A DNA stretch of 64,000 bases, from assembly GCA_015680685.1 (NCBI GenBank), contig MNCI01010074.1, positions 471,484-535,483 of the forward strand. Direction: 5' to 3'. The stretch's first letter is position 1. Every line of letters starts with the position of its first letter. Origin of the DNA: Gnetum montanum (lineage: Eukaryota > Streptophyta > Gnetopsida > Gnetales > Gnetaceae). A program made the position numbers and the translations under genes. Under the pieces are notes generated by a model, which made no database searches, was not told where the DNA came from, and saw nothing but the letters and a program-made list of their open reading frames with translations. Below are positions 55,399-64,000 of this stretch, one piece after another.

Positions 55399-57020
55399 TG
55401 AAACACCACTAATTTCAGCCTAACACTTTGAAACAAGAGCAACTCAGAGCCTCTTGAGCTTTTGGCAGGCAAAAATTTGACTAAGGCATGTAACTCAAGC
55501 TTAGCTTGTCAAGCTAGCTTGCCCTTGGCGTGAGGAACTCCAACAACTTCAAGATCAAGTCAAAGATGGTTCAATCTGAGGGTGCAAGTCATCCTCAAGG
55601 GTCATTGTTGTCCACTTCAAGTTTCAGCATTTGGGAGCTTAGATTTCGGGGCCAAATTGCACAAATTTTTCCAGGTCACGCTGGCAACGTGACTGCAGAT
55701 GATGCCCAACGTGAGCAACTCCAAGAGCCTTAAAACCGAGTCAAAATGGTCTGACTTCAACATTCAAGTCACCCTCAATGTCCATTGACGACTGCCTCAA
55801 GTCCCAGCCTCCAGAATTCCAGACTTTGGGTCCAAAATCACAAAATTTTGTCACTCACGCTGACAGCGTGAGCTACCAAAAGTGGCTCAAATCAAGACAC
55901 ACTCAAGCTCAGTTTTCAACATGCAGCTCACTCTTAGGGTCAAACACAGTCAGGCAATTGTTGCATTTAAAGAACAGGCTTCAAAAAATCAAAAATTGGT
56001 GTGAAATGTGTCATTTTCATTAGGTCACGCTGGCAGTGTGAGTACAACGTGAGTACATGCCAAACACACATTGAGGACATGCCAAGACAAAATAAACTCA
56101 TGCTAGAAGCTTTTGTGGAACAGAAATGCCTCAAATAGTCACAAAACCACTCAAATCGACATCCTGCAGCAGTCAATCCATGAATCAAGCAAGTCAGAGT
56201 CAATTTCTCTTGTTGTACACTATCATTTTTGTAAATTTTTACCATTTGTGAGCCTGTCAAGCTCTTACGCTCCAAATTGTATCTGCTTCTATGAGCGTAA
56301 GCTAGCTTGCGTAAGCCAATACACATTGTAAGATACAGTGCATCTGGTCAAGAACGTAGCTTGCCTACACATGTCCAATTCTTACATAGCTATCCATCAA
56401 ACACATGTCACATGATCAGCTTTCTTCTCATCTCTCAACCGTTGATTCCATCCATGAATTCCGTGCCCAAGCCCAGCCAAACCTTATAAATACCCTGTCC
56501 ATTCACATAAACAGGGTTGGCAATTTTGAAGGTTGACGGCTTTGGGAGCATTAACTGGCAACTTTGAATGCTCGGGCGCATATGACTCCTAGCATCCAAG
56601 CACTTGTAAACACATCATTCTGGGGCTTAGCGCTTGACTTGCCATCCACATACGCAACTATGCTTTGACCGGTGCACATTCTTGTTAAGCAATACAATAA
56701 AATTCATTATTGCCTTCCATTTACATTGTTTGCTCTGTTTATGCTTTGTTTACAATACAGTGTTGTATACACTGTTTGCATTTCATGCGTCACTGTTTAC
56801 ATTTCGTACGTCATCAGTTACGATAACCCCAGCGCTAGTCATAGCTTACGCTCGGGGAAGTCTTTGGTTGATTTGCGTGTAGACCATCCAAGACACTCTG
56901 CCTTCGTTTCCTTTTTCCAGCTTGCCCTCACACGAAGGCAGGGTCAGCCGTGTCTCTCCAGCAATCTTTCGACGTGTGTTTTTCCCTTCCAACCTCACGT
57001 TGACAATTTTAGTTAGTACA
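55399..57020 (+). repeat. 3' LTR of element D
   Basis: It is 1,622 bp, starts TGAAACACC and ends TTAGTACA, and is followed by TTTGG. CACGCTG words lie at 55675-56060 and a TATA box TATAAATACC at 56485. Confidence 0.92.
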
Positions 57021-58400
57021 TTTGGTCTTATTTTGTCAACCTTAATTTTTAGTGATCAAAGTTGACCACCATTACCGGTAGATTGGAAGTATGTGATCCA
57101 TTGCATCCTATTTCATAAACAAGAGTACAAATACGTACATGAAATTTGATCCAAATAAACAACCAAATTCGCCAAAGATCTTCAACCATCATGCTCTTTT
57201 GTCTAGAGTGTTGTATTCAAAATCAAGTTTAATCGCTCACTGTACAAAACACGTTGATAACATGGCAGGTAATCAATTAGCAACACAATCACTCCTGTGA
57301 CTCTGAAAATACATTACGAGACAGCACTTAAAATTGTCCTTCAACTGGACGGCAGATTCTTGAAAGAAGAAAGAGATTTTGTGATAAATTTGGACTATGC
57401 TCATCCTTAACAAAAGTTAAACAATCTTTAAGCGTTAAGCCTACCCGTCACTCTTTTTTCTTAAAGTCATTATAATAACTCTGTCATATTGTTAACTTTT
57501 TTACTTCTTATTTTCTTTTAAAAACTGCCCTGAATCAAAGATACGAAGATTAATCAATTTAAAAAACACAACGTAATTTTAATTTTACATAAAGACGATG
57601 AAAAGACGACATGTTACTGTCATTCATTTGATCGAAATGTTGCGATCAGTAATGACGACAACGACAACTACAACGATTCTCACAGCGATCAAAAGACTTG
57701 GAATCTTGATCTGCGCATTCATCACCGAACTTCTGCAGCTGCTGCGCATCATACTTTCTGCATTGGGCAGCAGAGATTTTTCTGGAACAAACTTCAAAGT
57801 CACTTGGTTCGTGCCAATGTTTCGTGAATGTACCAAGCAAGCCCTTGGATATGCGCCTGCAGCACCTCCGTGCTGTGTTCGCTCCTTCCGCTTCTTCTTC
57901 TTCCCCTTCTGGAGTCAAGTTCAATAACAGTCCTCATTAGGCTTGGAATTTCAAATATAACTTGAGCGTCAAAAATTGTTAATTGAAGCGCAAAATTTAA
58001 GTTAAAATTTTAAGATACTCGTGTTTTTGCCTTCAAAAATTTTTTAACGTTTTTATTATTCTTTCTGAAAATTAAAGTAAAACATGGGATACAACGTCAC
58101 AAAGTAAAATTTAATTTTTAACACTAAAAAAGAATGAGTCTAAATTAATCAAGACTACACAAGTTTTATCTCAATAAAACAATTTAAAAATTCGAATTCT
58201 TTCCAAAAACTAAAGCCAAGTTTTTTTAAAAATCTTTCTAGATTTCTAATTCTTTAATTAGAAACTTCTATAATAAATGAGAAATGTAATTACAATAACC
58301 AATAACTTAAAAATCATAATTATTTTATAAGTCTAACAATTTAACACATTGATAATGTTGCAGCTACAATATTCCATTAAGTTTATCTAGTTTCTTAACA
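57021..58400. other. Intergenic; short unrecognised frames
   Basis: AT-rich DNA. Between 57598 and 57927 both strands are open for about 90-109 codons. The minus-strand frame (57924-57646) is Glu/Arg/Cys-rich (TPEGEEEEAEGANTARRCCR) and hydrophilic, while the plus-strand one is hydrophobic. I recognise neither, and open frames on both strands of one stretch suggest chance. Confidence 0.4.
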
Positions 58401-58426
58401 ATTTAGCCATGCATAAAATTCAATAA

Positions 58427-58725
58427 GTGGCACAAAGAAAACAACTTAATTATATTCTCACATATATATATAAATATAAACATATATATAAACATAAGTA
58501 CAAAATGATGCATACAAATTTTCATGTACATCAACTTGATGCACTTCCTAAAAATTTAAGCATGGATAGCCAAAAGACGCGCAAAAGGCGTCAAATTCCA
58601 GGCCTGGTCCTCATCAAGAAGAAAACAAGTTCAATAACAGTCTACATCAAGAAGAAAATCAGCCGTGGCATTTCAGGAATCACAGTATCAGAAACTCGTT
58701 CAGCTGGGTTTGTGAAGAGGTAAAA
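58427..58725 (+). other. Unrecognised short open frame
   Basis: A 98-codon frame, Lys/Arg-rich (QKTRKRRQIPGLVLIKKK, TVYIKKKISRGISGITVSE), begins inside a TATA-rich tract. There is no known domain. GTTCAATAACAGTC in this frame also occurs at 57921, which hints at duplication rather than a gene. Confidence 0.2.
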
Positions 58726-58839
58726 TTTGCAGCCAGAATTATGTTTATGGATTTATCCGGTTTCGGTTTCAGCCGGCAGCAAGAAAAGCCAGAAACGCGC
58801 CCGGAACAGGAAAGCTCGTTAGCGTTTCACCAGAGAGAG

Positions 58840-59245
58840 TGGTTTTGAACATTGTCAAGTTCCAACGGAATTTCTTTTCGGGAATTCGAGCTGCGGCTGT
58901 TGATTCAGGATTTGGTAGTGGCTTTCCATGATCATGGCTCACCAGGAGGAGGAGATGATGAAGAAGAAGAGGATAGAGTTGCATTCTACCAATTTGAGCA
59001 TGCTCCTTGTTTTCATTGTAATGCTGCAATAGCAAGGCTCTCGATTGAAGTTTGGACCAAGGGCAAGTGCCGGATCATCTGCAGCTTGGCATTACGGGTA
59101 TAAAGATATCAGCATCAGCCACCAAAATGTTGGAGCGATGGTTCAAGATCAAGATGGGTTTCACTAGATTTGATGCTTTCATATTCAACGATGATCCTGT
59201 TGTTCAAGATGATGGGACTCTGCAGTCCATGTACAATCCCTGAAA
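58840..59245 (+). other. Unrecognised gene-like fragment
   Basis: Overlapping frames at 58852-59103 and 59052-59243 have gene-like composition (a run of acidic residues, GGGDDEEEEDRVAFYQFEHA, then FTRFDAFIFNDDPVVQDDG). They are not in one frame. It could be the remains of a host gene or a captured exon. No domain is recognised. Confidence 0.22.
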
Positions 59246-59719
59246 GTAATCCAAAGACAGGTATCAACAACAGGAGACTACCCAGATAATGATGAAGACG
59301 TTGCTGTTGTTGTAGCTCAACTTGTTGCGGGCTCATCCTCATCCCACAGTTGATTTGCAGCAAAGATTGGCATCATGAGTAGGGATGGATCTGGGTATGA
59401 TTACATTCTCTCCATTCATTCCAGTTCTTGTTCGGATACTATTGCAGTGGGCCTATGCAAAGTAGAAATGTTAATTCCATCATCAGTTGTCTGGATTGAT
59501 TTTCCTTTGGTCTCATGATTGAGTGTATTTTGTCAAATCCTGCATGAAACCTTTGATAGCATTATTAAAGCCTGCAAAATTAACAGTGACAGACAAAAGC
59601 CGGCTTAAAAACAGGAAGATTTAGACTTTAGAGCAGTTGAGTATACAGGGTCATGTCTTGATGTCCTGTTTCAGCAGGCATTTAGAGCAGAACAACAAGA
59701 ACAAGAAGACGAGAAGAGA

Positions 59720-60073
59720 ATGATCACATTGGCCTCTGTAGCTTCTGCTACCGTCATTTGCCCTAGGGGCAGACTCGATTTCGATTGGGCTTTCTCGCTA
59801 ATGGAATTGTTAAACACACTAATACTTTCAGAGCGCGTAAATTATAATATGTCTGCCTCTGCCGCTGCTGCAGCATCAATCGATGATATCAATGACAATG
59901 ATTCATTCAATTTGTCTGCTGCAACTTATTCAAGCTCCACAACAACATTTGCACCGCTGCTTCAGTCATACAATGCAGCTGTAGTTAATGCTACCCCTGT
60001 GGCTGTCCCCGTCTCTGTCCGGGGCTCCGGGCTTATTCTTTCTCTGTCTCTGATTCTTCCGCAGCAGAAGTAG
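59720..60073 (+). other. Hypothetical 117-codon frame
   Basis: It starts MITLASVASATVICPRGRLD and is rich in Ala, Ser and Thr (MSASAAAAASIDDINDND), with a mildly hydrophobic start. The family is unknown, and a minus-strand frame of similar length overlaps it (60330-59962). I cannot say it is a gene. Confidence 0.22.
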
Positions 60074-60252
60074 GATGGGTTCATCCAGTAGTCGTCGTCG
60101 TGGAAGATGAAAAAGGGCAAAAATAGTTGTGGATGATATGGGTCTGTCTCTGTCCCTGCTGCATCTGCGCAAAAAGACATATCCATGCTGAAACAATTTG
60201 CTATAATACCGTTACACTGGCAGCCGCATGATTTGCAAAAATAGCACATATA

Positions 60253-60869
60253 ATGCTGCTTAATTTGGATATAGAATTCAGCGACGAATTCGATGAAGAA
60301 GAAGAAGAGTTGTGGAGGCTGAGCTGCCATGAAAGTGGGCTACGGCTAACAACATGCCAGGATTCTACACAGGCGCTTCTGAGATTCGCCGACAAGATTG
60401 TTGCATCAGCTATGGCATTATTTCGCCAAATTGCAGTCCAAGTTCAAGGAGAAGACTACTACTCTCGGCCGACTTGCAGCTGAAGGAGGCAGATTTCTGT
60501 ACGAGATTTTCGAATAAGCTGGGCCCTGTATTCAAGTATGGACAGGCCACCTGCTGATGATGATAAAATCGAGATGAGGAGCAGAAGAAACCAGAATTCC
60601 ACATGGATCTCGAATTGTGCGGTCTCCAGATACTGGTAACCGCAGTTGCAAATGACACCTATCGAAGATCATCGTTGATCAGAGATTTGCGCCTGCATGA
60701 CCACCGAACAAATGCTCGATCCAGCGTTATTCAAGCACCGGTGGACTGCAACAGTATTAATTTCGAGGGTAATGCACCCAGAAATTTGTCTTCCGCGGAA
60801 TTGAAGCTGAATTTATCAAGGCAGATTGCGTTCCGGCCAACTGAATTTCTCTCAGCATCCATACGTTGA
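60253..60869 (+). other. Unrecognised frames in the island before the copia element
   Basis: Frames 60253-60483 (acidic, IEFSDEFDEEEEELWRLSCH) and 60603-60869 (MDLELCGLQILVTAVANDT) are in different phases and have no recognised domain. They may be pieces of one decayed gene. Confidence 0.2.
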
Positions 60870-61076
60870 ATCTGCTGCAGAGCCAAAACAACCGCCTCTG
60901 GAAATTCTTCGGAGATAACAACAACGGAGTGTCAGGGTCAGAGGACTGCAACTGTGGACCTGATCAAAAGCAGCAGCCGTTACTGGAACAGGGTCGGACT
61001 CTTCTGATTAAGAAATTTGAGGGGTCACTGAAGATGACGTAAGAAAATAATTGTTCCGAGAGAAAACCGCACAAGT

Positions 61077-61126
61077 AATCAAAGTTCAAAATGTGGAAGC
61101 GAATCAAAGTTCAAAATGTGGAAGCG
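61077..61126 (+). repeat. 25-bp direct duplication
   Basis: AATCAAAGTTCAAAATGTGG and the next five bases occur twice in a row, at 61077 and 61102, with no difference seen. Confidence 0.85.
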
Positions 61127-61199
61127 AATGGGACAAGGAATTCACATACGTAAATAATTAGAAATGCACAATTCTTGAGCAAATAGAATTGACCTCTCC

Positions 61200-61645
61200 C
61201 ATTGATGCCTCACATTAAATTTGGTGATCTGATTCTTCTTTCACATGGGCGCTTTGCAATGATGGTATATGCAACTTCTGCAATCCTGCTGTGATTCGTG
61301 GTGCCTTTGTTCTCTAATTAATAATGAATTTATAGGCCACAGAATCGGTTACCATAAAAGACCCAATGTCAATGCCTAAAAAACATGTTACTGGATATGG
61401 TAATCAACTCATAAAAACATATTAGTGGATATGGTGACCACTTTCATGCATTAACTAACCTATAAAAACAAGTTAATGGGCATGGTGGCCACTTTTATGT
61501 ATTAACTAACCCATAAAAACGAGTTAATGGGCATGGTGGCTACTTTCATGCATTAACCAACTCATAAAATGAGTTAGTGGGCATGGTAGACACTTTTATG
61601 CATTAACTAATGCATAAAGCGTGTTAGTGGGTAATGCATACTACA
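61200..61645 (-). repeat. 3' LTR of the copia element (outer end uncertain)
   Basis: On the minus strand it opens TGTAGTATGCATTACCC just after the polypurine tract. The U3 holds the 51-bp repeats, and a TATA-like TATAAATTCATT lies at about 61336-61325, where a promoter would be expected. I could not find a clear CA end or target duplication. Confidence 0.6.
61411..61640 (-). repeat. 51-bp tandem repeats in U3 of the copia LTR
   Basis: Units begin ATAAAAAC or ATAAAATG at 61411, 61462, 61513, 61564 and 61614 (spacing 51, 51, 51, 50). Each contains GGGCATGGT and CATGCATTAACTAA or close variants. Tandem U3 repeats are often enhancer-like in plant elements, but that is inference here. Confidence 0.85.
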
Positions 61646-61953
61646 ATCTCCCGCTTCGTCTCCATATTTAATCATATTTAGAGTTCAAGAAATAAATGCA
61701 TAAATCATGGCGATAGTTCCTCTTAGTGTGAGTATTATTTTCCATGTATTACAATGCATCTTTTAAACGTAATTTTTTATATAGTAACTTAATTTTATGA
61801 ATAAAGCCAATGTTCATTCTAGGTCCTACCATGTGTATTTTCTCTCATAACTATATGCGCAAACCATATGAGAAAATAGCACAACTAAATAAGAGTTTCA
61901 TTAAGACTGTAAGTTATACGTACAACAAATTACATTATGGAACCAAGTCCCAT

Positions 61954-62950
61954 TTAAATTATATAATCCTTAAATGACTTTGGTGGCATTTCTTTTGTCA
62001 AAGGATCAACTATCATTAATTTAGTGCTTATATGCGAAATGACCACTTTGTTTTCCTTAATGCATTCCCTTATGACTAAGTACTTAATGTCGATGTGTTT
62101 ACTTTGACTGCCACTCTTATTATTCTTAGCCATAAAGATAGCAGATGAATGATCACAAAACATTCTTAATGATCTAGATATAGAATCCACAATTCTAAGC
62201 CTCAATATGAAACTCTTTAGCCATACACCATGTGAAGTAGCCTCAAAATAAGAAATAAACTCTGCCTCCATGGTGGAAGTAGCAACCAAGGTTTGCTTTC
62301 CACTCCTCCAGGATATAGCTCCTCTAGCTAGCATAAAAACATAACCAGATGTTGATTTCCGTGAGTCAACACAGCCAACAAAGTTTGAGTCGGAGTAGCC
62401 AGTCATCTCCAAGGAGTCAATTCATTTATACATAAATATGTAGTCTTTTGTATCTTGAAGGTACCTCATCACTTTCTTTGTAGCCCTCCAGTGGTCAATA
62501 CCTAGATTACTTTGATACCTGCCCAACATTCCCATAGCAAATGCAATGTCAGGCTTTATGCAAACCTGAGCATACATAAGGCTTCCAACAATTGAAGCAT
62601 ATAGAATGTTGCTCATCTAACTTTTCTCTAAATCATTCCTAGGGCACTGATTCAAATTGAACTTGTCACCCTTCATAATGAGTGTTATACTTGGTGAACA
62701 ATCTTTCATTCGAAACATCTCTAAAACTTTATTGATATAGGTTACTTGCGATAGTCCTAGAATACATCTAGATTTGTCCCTATGGATCTATATGCTAATG
62801 ACATAAGATGCCTTACCCATATCCTTCATGTTGAAATTCTTAGAGAGAAAACGTTTCACCTCGTATAGAAATCCACTGTTATTGGTTGCAAGAAAGATAT
62901 AATTCACATACAGAACAAGGAAACAAATTTTGCTCTTACTAACTTTTTGT
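61954..62950 (-). pseudogene. pol: RNase H and RT 3' half of the copia element
   Basis: RNase H (62412-61954): MTGYSDSNFVGCVDSRKSTS, TMEAEFISYFEATSHGVWL, CDHSSAIFMAKN, SKHIDIKYLVIRE. The expected acidic residues are visible and the frame is open for 152 codons. Upstream, 62616-62422 holds the RT thumb region (YASIVGSLMYAQVCIKPDIA). The RT catalytic box reads YVNY near 62905 where YVDD is normal, so both Asp are gone. Stops at 62950, 62617 and 62422, with no frameshift. Confidence 0.88.
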
Positions 62951-64000
62951 TATATACATTGATCCATAATGTTTTCTTCAAAACCAAATGAAGTGATTAT
63001 ATCATGGAATTTTAAGGACCATTGAGGGGAGGCATGTTTCAATCCATATATGGATTTCTTGAGCTTGCATACCAATTGCTCACCATCACTAGAGAAAAAT
63101 CCTTTAGGTTGTTTCATATAAACCTCTTCCTCTAGATCACCATTAAGGAATGTTGTTTTCACATCCATTTGATGTAATTCAAGATCAAAATGGGCAACCA
63201 ATGCCATGACAACACGAAGGGAGTCCTTCTTAGATATTGGAGAAAAGGTCTCCTTGTAATCTATTTCCTCTTTCTAAGTGAACCCTTTTGCAACAAGTTT
63301 GGTCTTATATCTTTGAATGTTACCCAATGAGTCTTTCTTAGTCTTGAAGAGCCATTTGCATTCAATGGCTTTTATACCATCAAGTAACTTGACAAGATCC
63401 CAAACTCCATTGGATGACATAGAGTTCATTTTATCTTTCATGGCATCATACCACAAGTTAGATTCCTTACAACTCATGGCTTGTGAAAATGTTTTGGGAT
63501 CATTTTCAGCTCCTATGTTGTAGTCAGACTCTTGTAGATACATCATATAGTCACTAGGAATCGCTGATCGCCTTACTCTAGTAGATCTTCTTAATGTTGG
63601 TTCATCATTCTCTTGAGGATCATGATGTTCAATGGGCTGTTCAATAGGTTCTAGTATTTGTTGTTCAACTGGATCTACTACTTCTTGATCAGTAGTTTGT
63701 GGAACTTTAATGACTGGTTGTTGTTTAGTACACATTTGTGCTCTAGACATATTGTGCACAACAATCAGTCTATCATTTAAAATAGTGGGTTGAGCGTCTA
63801 TATGATCTATCTCAGGAACAATGTTCCAAGATCTACTACTTCTAATAATCAAGCCATTCTCAAGAAATTTAGCATTTCTTAATTCTACAAACCTAGTAGT
63901 ATGTGATGGGCAATAAAATCTATATCCCTTAGACCATTCAGCATATCTAACGAAATACCCACTTATGGTCCTTGGGTCTAGCTTCTTCTCTTGTGGATTA
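62950..64000 (-). pseudogene. pol: Integrase end, linker and RT 5' half of the copia element
   Basis: From the window edge the frame reads the integrase C-terminal part (SKGYRFYCPSHTTRFVELR), a Pro/Gln/Glu-rich linker, and RRSTRVRRSAIPSDYMMYLQ. RT follows: VWDLVKLLDGIKAIECKWLF, TKLVAKGFT, a stop at 63274, then HQMDVKTTFLNGDLEEEVYM and IYGLKHASPQW. All pieces stay in one frame. The copy is truncated only by the window. Confidence 0.87.

Larger units (their letters stand above)
38203..57020 (+). mobile_element. Element D: 18.8-kb Ogre/Tat-like Ty3/gypsy retrotransposon with an antisense gene
   Basis: The LTRs (38203-39896, 55399-57020) are flanked by the perfect duplication TTTGG (38198-38202 and 57021-57025). 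Gag, protease, RT, RNase H, a second RNase H and integrase follow in order. The second, 'archaeal-like' RNase H after the usual one is a known mark of the Tat lineage, which includes Ogre and Retand. Length and the PR-RT gap also fit Ogre. Between protease and RT lies about 6.3 kb carrying a multi-exon gene on the minus strand. All sense modules have stops and some frameshifts, so the copy is inactive. A solo LTR of this family lies at 4128-6149. Confidence 0.93.
61200..64000 (-). mobile_element. Ty1/copia retrotransposon, 3' part, reverse strand, cut by the window edge
   Basis: Reading leftwards from 64000: end of integrase, RT, RNase H, a short 3' stretch, polypurine tract (GCGGGAGAT on the minus strand, 61654-61646) and 3' LTR starting at 61645. 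This order (integrase before RT) is that of Ty1/copia. The LTR's outer end is not clear; about 61200 is an estimate. Gag, protease and the 5' LTR would lie beyond 64000. Confidence 0.88.

Noticed and set aside
57624-57924. A Cys-rich small secreted protein on the minus strand
   Set aside because: No signal peptide and no regular Cys spacing, and a plus-strand frame of equal length overlaps it.

Overview
The window is plant nuclear DNA made almost entirely of nested, decayed LTR retrotransposons. Athila-type and Ogre/Tat-type Ty3/gypsy lineages, a Ty1/copia element, tRNA-derived SINEs and spliced GT-AG introns point to a flowering plant. The species cannot be told from the sequence. I see no intact host gene, rRNA gene, functional tRNA gene or CRISPR array.

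Layout. 1-2011 is AT-rich flank. 2012-28092 is Athila-like element B (LTRs 807 and 806 bp, tRNA-Asp-type PBS, gag-PR-RT-RH-INT), split by three later insertions. These are a solo LTR of family D in gag (4128-6149, TSD GGTGG), non-autonomous element A1 between RNase H and integrase (9889-17011, TSD CCCAT), and a second A element, A2, in reverse orientation inside B's 3' LTR (20553-27623, TSD TTGAT). A carries only gag and protease and reads as B with RT-RH-INT removed by one deletion, so B is a plausible helper family. 28093-28909 resumes the flank of B. 28910-35200 is element C, a separate LTR family with gag only. 35201-38202 is non-coding and holds four tRNA-derived SINE-like copies.

38203-57020 is element D, an 18.8-kb Ogre/Tat-like Ty3/gypsy element bounded by the perfect TSD TTTGG. 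It has gag, protease, RT, two RNase H domains (the second of the Tat 'archaeal-like' kind) and integrase. Between protease and RT, where Ogre elements are known to carry an intron, lies a roughly 10-exon gene on the opposite strand (44754-49726, about 1,030 codons). Eight of its nine introns join in phase with GT-AG borders. The predicted protein has a degenerate FCP1/SCP-like (HAD) domain, an unrecognised domain that resembles plant transposon proteins, an acidic region and a coiled coil. A CACGCTG/CAGCGTG word fills D's LTRs, the leader upstream of gag (an exact 34-bp tandem array), and the 5' UTR and first intron of the antisense gene. This combination is the most interesting system in the window.

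57021-61200 is an unassigned island with short open frames and no recognisable gene. From about 61200 to the right edge lies a truncated reverse-strand Ty1/copia element whose 3' LTR carries 51-bp tandem repeats.

Every pol module has stops, frameshifts or lost catalytic residues. Many stops are compatible with C-to-T decay of methylated cytosines, and none of the copies looks autonomous now.
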